64,000 nucleotides of DNA from positions 2,108,001-2,172,000 of the forward strand of contig NZ_CP119862.1 of NCBI RefSeq assembly GCF_029338175.1. The letters are read 5' to 3'. Position numbers and translations under genes: made by a program. Shown piece after piece: positions 18,025 through 25,761 of this stretch. The notes below the pieces were generated by a model that saw only the letters and a program-made list of their open reading frames with translations, had not been told where the DNA came from and did not search any database. Origin of the DNA: Citrobacter enshiensis (GTDB taxonomy: Bacteria; Pseudomonadota; Gammaproteobacteria; Enterobacterales; Enterobacteriaceae). The first letter of the stretch is position 1; each line of letters begins with the position of its first letter.

Positions 18025-18155
18025 ATGTTGTGTCACATGCAATGGTTCGAAGCGGCTGATGTAATTGTGAAAGGTATGGCAGGCGCGATCGCCGCGAAGA
18101 CCGTAGCCTATGACTTCGAACGTCTGATGGACGGTGCTAATTTGCTGATATTTGA
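18025..18155 (+). pseudogene. icd: Isocitrate dehydrogenase 3' fragment (duplicate 2), truncated
   Basis: A second copy of the icd end, starting at the same place (ATGCAATGGTTCGAAGC, compare ATGCAGTGGTTCGAAGC at 17031). It runs to MDGANLL and then diverges before the normal end and stop. It also has more substitutions ([19 protein letters not shown]). Two att-like icd ends in a row indicate two successive integration or excision events at icd, the outer one older. Confidence 0.8.
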
Positions 18156-18349
18156 ATATTTATTAATGTGGTGCCAAAACTGATTTTGAAAATAAGTAGA
18201 TAATGGCGCCTAAAACACAGATTATTGCTGGGTTGATCTTTTTGGATGATGTTGAAGCTTGCCGTGTGTGCAACCCAACAGAATGACATTATCTAAGTCA
18301 GACAACGTAGACACCCACTGACATAAACGTAAACCCCCAGGATCAATTT

Positions 18350-18595
18350 ATGAACAATGAAATACCGCTTAAATATTATGACATCGTGGATGAGTATTCG
18401 ACGGAATGTGCAAAGCCGGTAAGCGAATCAGAACGTGACGCTCTGGCACGCTATTTCCAGTTGCTGATCACACGCTTAATGAATAATGAAGAAATCAGTG
18501 AGGAGGCGCAGAAAGAGATGGCCAGTGAAGCGGGTATCGACGGACAGCGTATTGATGATATAGCCACGTTTCTGAACCAATGGGGTAACGAGTAG
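18350..18595 (+). CDS. ymjA: YmjA-like DUF2543 protein
   Basis: An 81-residue acidic protein starting [21 protein letters not shown] and ending [13 protein letters not shown], very close by memory to E. coli YmjA (DUF2543), whose function is unknown. It has no signal peptide or membrane segment. The ribosome site is poor (AGGATCAATTT before the ATG). In E. coli ymjA lies elsewhere, near pspE, so its place beside the icd fragment is a difference in gene order. The frame is intact. Confidence 0.75.
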   Translation: MNNEIPLKYYDIVDEYSTECAKPVSESERDALARYFQLLITRLMNNEEISEEAQKEMASEAGIDGQRIDDIATFLNQWGNE

Positions 18596-18751
18596 TCCAG
18601 GTGGCGACCACCAACCCGGCGGCAATTGATAGTGAATATTCTGATACTGGCGGTACTGTTGTAGGTTGTTAACGCTTTTAACTTGAGGTTTGCTTTCGGG
18701 TCAGTAAAATTCACTGGAAAGATTAATTGCTCTAAAAAATGAGATGTACAC

Positions 18752-19096
18752 ATGAAAAATTTTGCTAAAGGCACATTGTTGGTTGTTTGTGCTCTATCAA
18801 TGGTTCCTGTTTTTTCAGCCCAGGCAATGGATAAAACTTCAGGTGGCGCAGTTGCGGGTGCCGCAGTTGGCGCGCTGACAGGCAAAAGCGTTAGCTCTAC
18901 CGTTAAAGGCGCCGTCGTCGGCGGGGGCGTTGGCGCCATGACTGAACACGGTAAAGAGGGGAAGTCTGCGCGTAAAGGCGGTGCCGTCGGAGCTGCTGTC
19001 GGCGCTGGGGCTGCTGCAATGACGGGTCGTAGCATGGTTCAGGGTGCCGCAGTGGGTGCTGGTGCCGGCGCTATGATTGGCAAAGCAACCAACTAA
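18752..19096 (+). CDS. ymgG: YmgG-like glycine-zipper protein
   Basis: A 114-residue protein: signal peptide (MKNFAKGTLLVVCALSMVPVFSAQA), then repeated glycine-zipper segments (GGAVAGAAVGALTGKS, GAVVGGGVGAM, GGAVGAAVGAGAAAMTG, GAAVGAGAGAMIG). Such segments pack as membrane-spanning helices, as in the Rick_17kDa/YmgG group; the role is unknown. E. coli ymgG lies between the e14/icdC region and minCDE, so its place just right of the icd fragments supports the local synteny. A terminator hairpin (AAGTCCC...GGGACTT) follows at about 19193-19217. Confidence 0.8.
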   Translation: MKNFAKGTLLVVCALSMVPVFSAQAMDKTSGGAVAGAAVGALTGKSVSSTVKGAVVGGGVGAMTEHGKEGKSARKGGAVGAAVGAGAAAMTGRSMVQGAAVGAGAGAMIGKATN

Positions 19097-19528
19097 TTCA
19101 CCTTTTACCCTTTTGCGGTGATTCCCCCTGGTGACAAGGGAATACCCGCAACAAGCATGAAGTCGTCCTGCAAGGCGCTACACTCCTCCTTAAAGTCCCG
19201 GTAGTCTCTGGGACTTTTAAATCTTCCTGTTTATACGCTAACTCGCCAATATCCTGGTATCGGCAGGCTTAATCCGTTGACCAAAGCATTGCCTTGTATC
19301 GCACTCATGCGCGGTATTGACTCAAAATCGATCATACTGTGACAAAGACCTTTGCCGACTGCCGTGCAATAAATGCGACAGATAAATCTGCTGCATCCAG
19401 AAAGTGAACTGATTGCAAAGTAGGCACAAAGTATGAATGGGGATGCCGTAGGCAGGTGATTCATCGCGAGAAGAGATATACTAACGCGATAAAAATGACG
19501 AATCTTCGCTTTAAGTCCGGGGTGTTGT
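19097..19528. other. Spacer between ymgG and trkG
   Basis: Contains the ymgG terminator (stem AAGTCCC / GGGACTT, about 19193-19217, then TTTAAATC). No gene is supported in 19220-19528. Codon use in the minus-strand frame here does not resemble a real gene and no family is recognised. Confidence 0.5.
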
Positions 19529-21004
19529 TTGAAAACCTACTATTCCCTGAATACATCTCAGCTTCGAGTTGTTACTCATATGTGCGGTTTTTTGGTATGG
19601 CTTTACAGTTTTTCTATGTTGCCGCCGATGATAATCGCAATAGTTAACAAGGAAAGGAGCTTTTTTGTTTTTCTGGAAACGTTCATCGCATGTTTCATCC
19701 TCGGTGGTGCTGCGTGGATGGCAACAAAAAGAACAGGTATTCAACTGCGGACGCGCGATGGATTTATCATTATCGTCCTATTTTGGCTTTTGTTTTCAAC
19801 GATCAGCGCGTTTCCTTTATGGCTGGATGACGTGCTTCATTTAACCTTCGCCGACGCGTTATTCGAAGGCGTTTCTGGCATCACAACCACCGGCGCGACC
19901 GTGATCGGTGATGTTAATGCGTTACCCCGATCCTACCTTTACTATCGTGCCCAGCTTAATTTCATTGGCGGATTAGGGGTCATCGTGCTGGCAGTCGCCG
20001 TTCTGCCATTGCTGGGAATTGGTGGTTCAAAACTGTATCAATCAGAAATGCCTGGCCCATTTAAAGAAGAGAAACTGACACCGCGGCTTGCTGATACCTC
20101 TCGCACGCTTTGGCTAACCTATCTGCTGCTAGGGGTCGTATGTAGTCTTGCGTACGTCATTGCAGGAATGCCGGTTTTTGATGCCATTTGTCACGGGTTG
20201 TCGACGGTATCGTTGGGGGGATTCTCAACGCACACAGAGAGCATAGGATTTTATAACAGCAATGCTATTGAGTTTGTTGCTGGTCTGTTTTCATTATTAT
20301 CAGCGTTCAACTTTACGCTGTGGTACGTGGTCATTATCAGGCGCACTCTCAAACCTCTGCTTCGCAACGCAGAGTTGCATTTCTTTCTGTTGACCGCGTT
20401 AATTGTCATTCTGATTACGGCATGGCAAGTCTGGCATGCAGGTATGTACAACATCCCTGAAAGCCTTGTGCATTCGTTCTTCCTCGCAAGTTCGATGATG
20501 ACGGATAATGGTCTGGCGCCGTTGGATTATGCGGACTGGCCGACGCATACAATCATCTTTTTGCTGTTAGTGAGTTTTTTTGGCGGCTGTGTTGGTTCGA
20601 CGTGCGGTGGTATTAAGGCGCTCAGATTTCTTATTCTCTTCAAGCAAAGCCGACATGAATTGCATCAGTTAGCCCATCCAAGAGCCTTGATAAGTATTAA
20701 GATTGGCGGAAGTGTCGTCACTGACCGTGTGATGCGCTCGGTCTGGAGTTTCTTTTTCCTCTATATTCTGTTTACCGTTTTTTTCATCTGGCTACTTAAT
20801 ATGATGGGTTATGATTTATTAACCTCATTTGCAACCGTTGCGGCCTGTATTAACAATATGGGACTGGGATTTGGTGAAACCGTTTCAACATTCGGCACCC
20901 TTAACGAAGGGGCAAAGTACCTGATGTGCGTCGCGATGATACTGGGACGCCTTGAAATATATCCAGTGCTCATCCTTTTTTCTCGTTTCTTCTGGCGAGT
21001 GTAG
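19529..21004 (+). CDS. trkG: TrkG-type potassium uptake channel
   Basis: Inner-membrane K+ translocating subunit of the Trk system, working with TrkA. It matches E. coli TrkG (Rac prophage, 485 residues) over its full length. The four pore-loop signatures are visible: SGITTTGATV, STVSLGGFSTH, SSMMTDNGLAP and INNMGLGFG. The start is unclear: E. coli begins MNTSHVRVVTHM, while here the matching codon is CTG 19547 (LNTSQLRVVTHM). An upstream TTG at 19529 has GGGGTG before it, and the first ATG is at 19580, inside the first membrane segment. I use TTG 19529. Expression may be weak. It sits alone, without Rac-like neighbours. Confidence 0.85.
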   Translation: MKTYYSLNTSQLRVVTHMCGFLVWLYSFSMLPPMIIAIVNKERSFFVFLETFIACFILGGAAWMATKRTGIQLRTRDGFIIIVLFWLLFSTISAFPLWLDDVLHLTFADALFEGVSGITTTGATVIGDVNALPRSYLYYRAQLNFIGGLGVIVLAVAVLPLLGIGGSKLYQSEMPGPFKEEKLTPRLADTSRTLWLTYLLLGVVCSLAYVIAGMPVFDAICHGLSTVSLGGFSTHTESIGFYNSNAIEFVAGLFSLLSAFNFTLWYVVIIRRTLKPLLRNAELHFFLLTALIVILITAWQVWHAGMYNIPESLVHSFFLASSMMTDNGLAPLDYADWPTHTIIFLLLVSFFGGCVGSTCGGIKALRFLILFKQSRHELHQLAHPRALISIKIGGSVVTDRVMRSVWSFFFLYILFTVFFIWLLNMMGYDLLTSFATVAACINNMGLGFGETVSTFGTLNEGAKYLMCVAMILGRLEIYPVLILFSRFFWRV

Positions 21005-21264
21005 GTTGGATTGATTTTGCAAGAGGCGGGACAAAATTCAATTTTGATATTGGGATCGGTTACCGTAAAAACCTCAGAAGGCAGCCTAATCCTGCTCGCG
21101 GATTGTAACGAAGTACAGGAGTTGCGAAAGTAACTTTATCAGGCTAAACAGGCTATTAAGGGAATGCGCGGCGGGATGTTTAATGTGTTGAATGAATGTT
21201 AAATAATAAAAGCTGGGAGATATATTAAACTCTCCTGGTTTTTGTACGTTAATGAGAGGTTTTT

Positions 21265-21774
21265 CTAAAACGCCACTTTAATTATATTGTTATCGCCACC
21301 TACATTTGACATTATTGCATCATAAAAATCGGAAAAATTTTCAAATGTCATATAACTATTCCCTTCCTCATTAACTTCATGATAATCAAAACCATCCCCA
21401 AAATGAATATGAGTCCTGTCCCAATAATAAATAGCACTATCATTTTTATTGCCAGAGAACAAGAAAAAATTACCCCCAGGGTCAGCGCCAATGATAAATG
21501 GGTTTTCAAATGCAACTATTTCATCTCTGAAATTATTAACTTTGGTCAAATCAAACAACGGACTCGATGTATCAATACCATATAATTCCTGGAATTCTAT
21601 CTCCCCATTATCAACTTTTAAACAAGGAATCGTACAGTAAGAATTAGAACCTATAAACAATCCATTATAGTTAGATAAAAAATTGATATAGCTCTCAGGA
21701 AAAATTATACCATATAGATTGGATATCTTACCAATATCTAAGTTAGATATACCATGATGAATTTCTATTGCCAT
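21265..21774 (-). CDS. SMI1/KNR4 (SUKH) immunity protein
   Basis: A 169-residue acidic protein of the SUKH superfamily: IFPESYINFLSNYNGLFIGSN near the N-terminus, then PFIIGADPGGNFFLFSGNKNDSAIYYWDRT, the typical G-D-G-N-x-Y-W pattern. SUKH proteins neutralise nuclease toxins of the polymorphic-toxin class by direct binding. It starts 4 bases after the stop of the displaced Rhs nuclease tip (21778) and has GGAGG inside the toxin end, so the two are a pair. The toxin is frameshifted, so this gene may protect against siblings' toxins only. Confidence 0.85.
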   Translation of the reverse strand: MAIEIHHGISNLDIGKISNLYGIIFPESYINFLSNYNGLFIGSNSYCTIPCLKVDNGEIEFQELYGIDTSSPLFDLTKVNNFRDEIVAFENPFIIGADPGGNFFLFSGNKNDSAIYYWDRTHIHFGDGFDYHEVNEEGNSYMTFENFSDFYDAIMSNVGGDNNIIKVAF

Positions 21775-21777
21775 GCT

Positions 21778-22660
21778 TTACGCTCCTCCACATTTTATAT
21801 TAGAAATCCCGCCTTTATGCGTAAATTCACCATGTATACTTTTCGGAACTTCTTGCATTGTTGTACCATTTTGATGATGGTGCCATGTATTATTTCTATA
21901 ATCTGCTGATCCATTCGGTGCTAAAGCATCCGCCTTACCAAAATCACCGCCTGGATTTTTTCGTGATTTCGTTTCAAATCAGGGGCATTTGTTTCCTGAA
22001 TAGCATAAGGAGAAAAATCTGGATAACCATTTGGGTAGCGAACAACCGCACCATCTTTATTTCTATAAACCCATGTGCCATCCATTTCTGTCCATACAGA
22101 TCCTCCTTTGTTAAGCCATTTATCCATATCAGGTAAATTTGATGGTTTCTCACCTTTTAAACCTAGAGGATCAATATGACTTAATGGATTAGGCGCATAC
22201 TGATAGAGATTCCACCCGCTGTTTAACCCTATCGGATCCTGAACAATAAACCGTCCGACCTGCGGATCGTAGTAGCGGACCAGATTATAGTGAAGTCCGG
22301 TTTCGCTGTCAGCAAACTGCCCGGCGTAGCGCAGGGGCTGATGGGCGAGGGCGGTGTGCTGCAACGCGCCGCTGAAGCCTGCCGTCTGATGCCGTCCTTC
22401 GCCAAAACTGCCGTAATGACCGCTCCAGCACACGTTTCCATGCTGGTCGGTGACTTCCAGCGGTGCGCCGTTCAGGTCAGTGCTGAACCAGTAAATCTCC
22501 CCACGCCTGTCGTCGCGCAGATGGTCGATTCGCGCCAGCGGACTCCAGGCTTCGTTCGGGTCATAAAGGTATGTGCTGCACTGTCCGCCTTCGTGCTGCT
22601 CCTGCAACAGGCGGTATCCCTGCCAGAGGAAGCGGGTTTCGTGGCGCCGTGTATACTACT
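21778..22660 (-). pseudogene. Displaced Rhs C-terminal module 1 (HNH/WHH nuclease tip), frameshifted
   Basis: About 460 bp nearly identical to the end of the full rhs core (SETGLHYNLVRYYDPQVGRFIVQDPIGL, NLYQYAPNPLSHIDPLGL), then a unique tip. The tip contains YPNGYPDFSPYA and, after one base is lost from an A run (21956-21961), GKADALAPNGSADYRNNTWHHHQNG, MQEVPKSIHG and HKGGIS, an HNH/WHH-type nuclease pattern. Core homology ends abruptly near 22640. Such modules are old Rhs tips displaced by a new one. It has no own N-terminus, so it is expressed only if recombined onto the full gene. Two changes (the lost base and core substitutions) suggest decay. Confidence 0.85.
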
Positions 22661-22794
22661 GGCGGGTACGATTAAACCGGTACTGTGCTCCGTCACTGTT
22701 AGTTTGATTGATAATGAATTCTTACGAGATGTACATCATCCCCAACATATCGAAACACATTGTTGATAGATATATTATATCAATGACTTTAATA

Positions 22795-23337
22795 TTAAAA
22801 ATCCAGATAACCCCCTATAGCTTTTGAAGGCGAAGAATCTTCATTTATTGCAAGCTTTCCAATAAAGCTCTTGAAGTCATATGCAATCAATGTTAACCCC
22901 ACAATAATTTTCTCCGTATCAAACGTAGGGTCAGTCTCATGATCCCAAAACCAGATACTTCCTTTTTGTTTCTCGTCCAAACAAAGACATATCTGGTTTC
23001 CTCCAGATGAGAAACCAATTGGGATAAATTTCATTTTGAAATCATCCCTATAAGTATTTATAGCTTCAAAAACAGTATAACCTGTATTTGTATTAATCAA
23101 TCCGTAAAAGTATTCAATCGCATCAAACCCTTTTTTATCCGCCCATGGGGATGGCACAATGCTTTTGAATGACACCATAGCATCAAATTGCACATTACTA
23201 CCAAAATGAAATAGGAATTCACGATAGTCATTTGGTAATGTGCCAGTTATTTTTTCAAGATCACCTAATAGTTTGTTTTTTTTATTTATCTCAATAGAAG
23301 AAAATCTTGCCCCAAGAAATTTAATTTTATTCAACAT
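22795..23337 (-). CDS. SMI1/KNR4 (SUKH) immunity protein
   Basis: A 180-residue SUKH-family protein: LEKITGTLPNDYREFLFHFGS, then FIPIGFSSGGNQICLCLDEKQKGSIWFWDHE. ATG 23337 overlaps the stop of Rhs module 2 by 7 bases and is preceded by GGAGGCGGTTC, so it is the coupled immunity gene of that nuclease tip. Family members bind and block HNH-type nucleases. The frame is intact. It differs strongly from the SUKH proteins at 21.3 and 24.4 kb, as expected for specific immunity. Confidence 0.85.
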   Translation of the reverse strand: MLNKIKFLGARFSSIEINKKNKLLGDLEKITGTLPNDYREFLFHFGSNVQFDAMVSFKSIVPSPWADKKGFDAIEYFYGLINTNTGYTVFEAINTYRDDFKMKFIPIGFSSGGNQICLCLDEKQKGSIWFWDHETDPTFDTEKIIVGLTLIAYDFKSFIGKLAINEDSSPSKAIGGYLDF

Positions 23338-24336
23338 GAACCGCCTCCTCTTGAATTTCGCATGTCTGATGCAGAGCCTATATGTGGCACATTTCCGTGA
23401 AGGTCTGACTGCACCAAAATGATTTCCGTCGAACTGAGATGATGTGGGGTAATTTTGTTTTCTGATAAAATATTTTTCGCCGCACTTGGAGTTATGCCTT
23501 TCTTTTCAGAAATATATTTATATACTTCCGTAAAATCGTTTCTACTGCCATCCAAAACACCTTCCTGAAATATAACCGATCCTTTCGACCAAGGTGAGAA
23601 ATCAGGTCTGCCATTTGAAAATGCTATAGGTTTGTTGCCGGTAACAGCATTTACAAGTTTATTACTGGAATGCCAATTACTCTCACCAGCTACACCATCC
23701 CAATAACCACCTGTTCGAGGAAGACGGGTTCCAGCTAACCCCCATGGATCGATATAATTGAGCGGATTCGGCGCATACTGATAAAGATTCCACCCGCCGC
23801 TTAACCCAATCGGATCCTGAACAATAAACCGTCCGACCTGCGGGTCGTAGTAGCGGAACAGATTATAGTGAAGTCCGGTTTCGCTGTCAGCATACTGCCC
23901 GGCGTAGCGCAGGGGCTGATGGGCGAGGGCGGTGTGCTGCAACGCGCCGGTGAAGCCTGCCGTCTGATGCCGTACTTCGCCAAAACTGCCGTAATGACCA
24001 CTCCAGCGCACGTTTCCATGCTGGTCGGTAACTTCCAGCGGTGCGCCGTTCAGGTCAGTGCTGAACCAGTAAATCTCCCCACGCCTGTCGTCCGGCAGAT
24101 GGTCGATTCGCGCCAGCGGACTCCAGGCTTCGTTCGGGTCATAAAGGTATGTACTGCATTGCCCACCTTCGTGCTGCTCCTGCAACAGGCGGTATCCCTG
24201 CCAGAGGAAGCGGGTTTCGGTGGTACCGTGGGTGGTGATGACGTGTTTTCAGGGTACGTATGCCCAGCGCATCATAGTGATATCGACCTTCAAACTTGCC
24301 TTCTAGCCCGCTTGTAAGCGGATCCATGTAATCCAT
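23331..24336 (-). pseudogene. Displaced Rhs C-terminal module 2 (HNH-type nuclease tip)
   Basis: An Rhs core end (from about 24225 to DPWGLAG near 23750) joined to a 133-residue tip: GTRLPRTGGYWDGVAG, FSNGRPDFSPWSKG, NKITPHHLSSTEIILVQSDLHG and VPHIGSASDMRNSRGGG. The paired histidines and LHGN(V/I)PH block fit HNH/EndoVII-type nucleases. The frame is open from 24185 to 23331. Upstream, near 24225-24300, it passes into a different Rhs-type core fragment (GKFEGRYHYDALGIRTL) in a broken frame. There is no N-terminal delivery domain, so it is a silent cassette. The tip itself looks intact and is followed directly by its SUKH immunity gene. Confidence 0.8.
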
Positions 24337-24373
24337 ACTTCACATTTGCATTGTGGCAAAATTTAAGAGGAAC

Positions 24374-24937
24374 TTACCCGTAAAAATAATCATAAAAAGC
24401 AATGAAGTTTTCAGTTCCTATAAGTGGTACAATCCTTTTCTTCAATTCATCTATAAAATCTTTATTTACTTCGTCATTGTCATCGGCAATATCAAAAATG
24501 TTATAATCACCATACACCAAATCAATAAGTTCTGTTAATGACAATATAAAGCTTGAGAAGCTATCAGCTATTTTCAATGGTACGCCAACGTCATAATTTG
24601 CGTAGATGGTGGTGAGTTCGCCATCTACAATAGCAATTATTGGTTTACCGCCTCTATAATCATCTCCAATAACAATGTAATTTACAGGAAAATAAGTGTA
24701 ACCACTCTGAGCTTTTGCTAATTCAGTGACGGAGTAAATTTTAATTGGCGTAAACCCAGTTTCAATTTTTAGTTTCTCGGGGTTATATTTTTTGTAGAAA
24801 TAATCCATCTCAGTAGAGTGAGGTAAGTTAGCTGGGAATAAATTGTCTAAGTCGTCAATAGCGCCGAAACGCCCAGAAATAGCATGCTTTTTGCAGGTGC
24901 TAACAAATTTTCTCAATGATTTCTCTATCTCGATCAT
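24374..24937 (-). CDS. SMI1/KNR4 (SUKH-like) immunity protein, no toxin beside it
   Basis: A 187-residue acidic protein: FGAIDDLDNLFPANLPHSTEMDYFYKKY resembles the SUKH N-terminus, then YFPVNYIVIGDDYRGGKPIIAIVDGELTTIYA. The start ATG 24937 has GAGGTTATCGT before it. Upstream (higher coordinates) there is no Rhs tip, only a 460-bp spacer, so the matching toxin is gone or supplied by kin. Solitary immunity genes in Rhs clusters are a common result of tip exchange. The family call is good and the partner is unknown. Confidence 0.7.
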   Translation of the reverse strand: MIEIEKSLRKFVSTCKKHAISGRFGAIDDLDNLFPANLPHSTEMDYFYKKYNPEKLKIETGFTPIKIYSVTELAKAQSGYTYFPVNYIVIGDDYRGGKPIIAIVDGELTTIYANYDVGVPLKIADSFSSFILSLTELIDLVYGDYNIFDIADDNDEVNKDFIDELKKRIVPLIGTENFIAFYDYFYG

Positions 24938-25398
24938 ACGATAACCTCATAATATTTGACGCATGTACAATATCAGGAGCGAGCAACCTGGAGTGCATGC
25001 ACTACCGCCACACCCTGATAAATTACCTGTCTGTACAATGGTTCTTTTGCTACTTAATAAAAAGGTTAAATGCCAAAATATAAAATAAATGACTCAATGG
25101 TATTATCAGATAAGCTATTTCAGAACCTTCCACGATAAGAATAAAATAGGTGTGCTATACCCAGTCTGTAGCTTAAAGTCGACTGGCTGAAGTGGTATTT
25201 GATACCTAAACTGGCGTTACCGTGAAGGTCTCGGAAGAGTGTCTGGTTCTGCTCGGAGAGAGCAATGAAGTAGTTACGGGATAAATTTTATCAGAATAAA
25301 CAGGAAATTAATGGTACAAAAGTGGGGCTGGGTATACCAAAAGACGATTAAATATTAAAAGGCCGTGAAAGCTTGAAGTCTCCCGGCCTTTCATAAAA
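24938..25398. other. Spacer with a decayed repeat
   Basis: No gene supported. About 25195-25320 resembles 21060-21190 (TTACCGT..AGGTCTCGGAAG and CTGCTCG..GAAGTA, then TTTATCAG.ATAAACAG), an imperfect direct repeat that may be the eroded 3' end of a gene. A hairpin-like GGCCGTGAAAGC...CTCCCGGCC at about 25362-25387 lies downstream of the immunity gene at 25399. Confidence 0.45.
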
Positions 25399-25734
25399 CT
25401 AAAAATCAAGAAAGTTATCGTTCTTCGAATAATAATTTAGTGCGTTCACAAATTCATCTAGTGAAGCTAGTGGTTTCTGTTCAACAACTGAATCAATGAC
25501 ATCTGCAAATTGTTGACCTGAATATAAATAATGTAACCCTTTAGAGCGTACTATTTGAGGGTATATTTCATTGTCATAATCATCAACATCTGGATAATCC
25601 GCAATATAATAGCATCCATCTGATTTTAGAATATCATCTGATTCACCATATAAACAAAAATTATCGTTCCGTAATTCTATTTTTTTCATATAAGAAATAA
25701 TGTCTGCCAAACTATATTGATGGTCTTTATTCAT
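25399..25734 (-). CDS. Putative immunity protein of the active Rhs tip
   Basis: A 111-residue acidic protein (MNKDHQYSLADIISYMKKIEL, FCLYGESDDILKSDGCYY, LHYLYSGQQFADVIDSVVEQ). It starts at ATG 25734 with GAGGAAAAATC before it, 27 bases after the rhs stop. Position, size and acidity are those of an Rhs-cognate immunity gene. I do not recognise the family with certainty, and it is not an obvious SUKH protein, unlike the other three in this locus. Function is inferred from position only. Confidence 0.6.
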   Translation of the reverse strand: MNKDHQYSLADIISYMKKIELRNDNFCLYGESDDILKSDGCYYIADYPDVDDYDNEIYPQIVRSKGLHYLYSGQQFADVIDSVVEQKPLASLDEFVNALNYYSKNDNFLDF

Positions 25735-25761
25735 GATTTTTCCTCAAGCAATGTATGTAAA

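Noticed and set aside
19231..19464. A 77-residue minus-strand frame between ymgG and trkG
   Set aside because: No ribosome site, unusual composition, no family resemblance.
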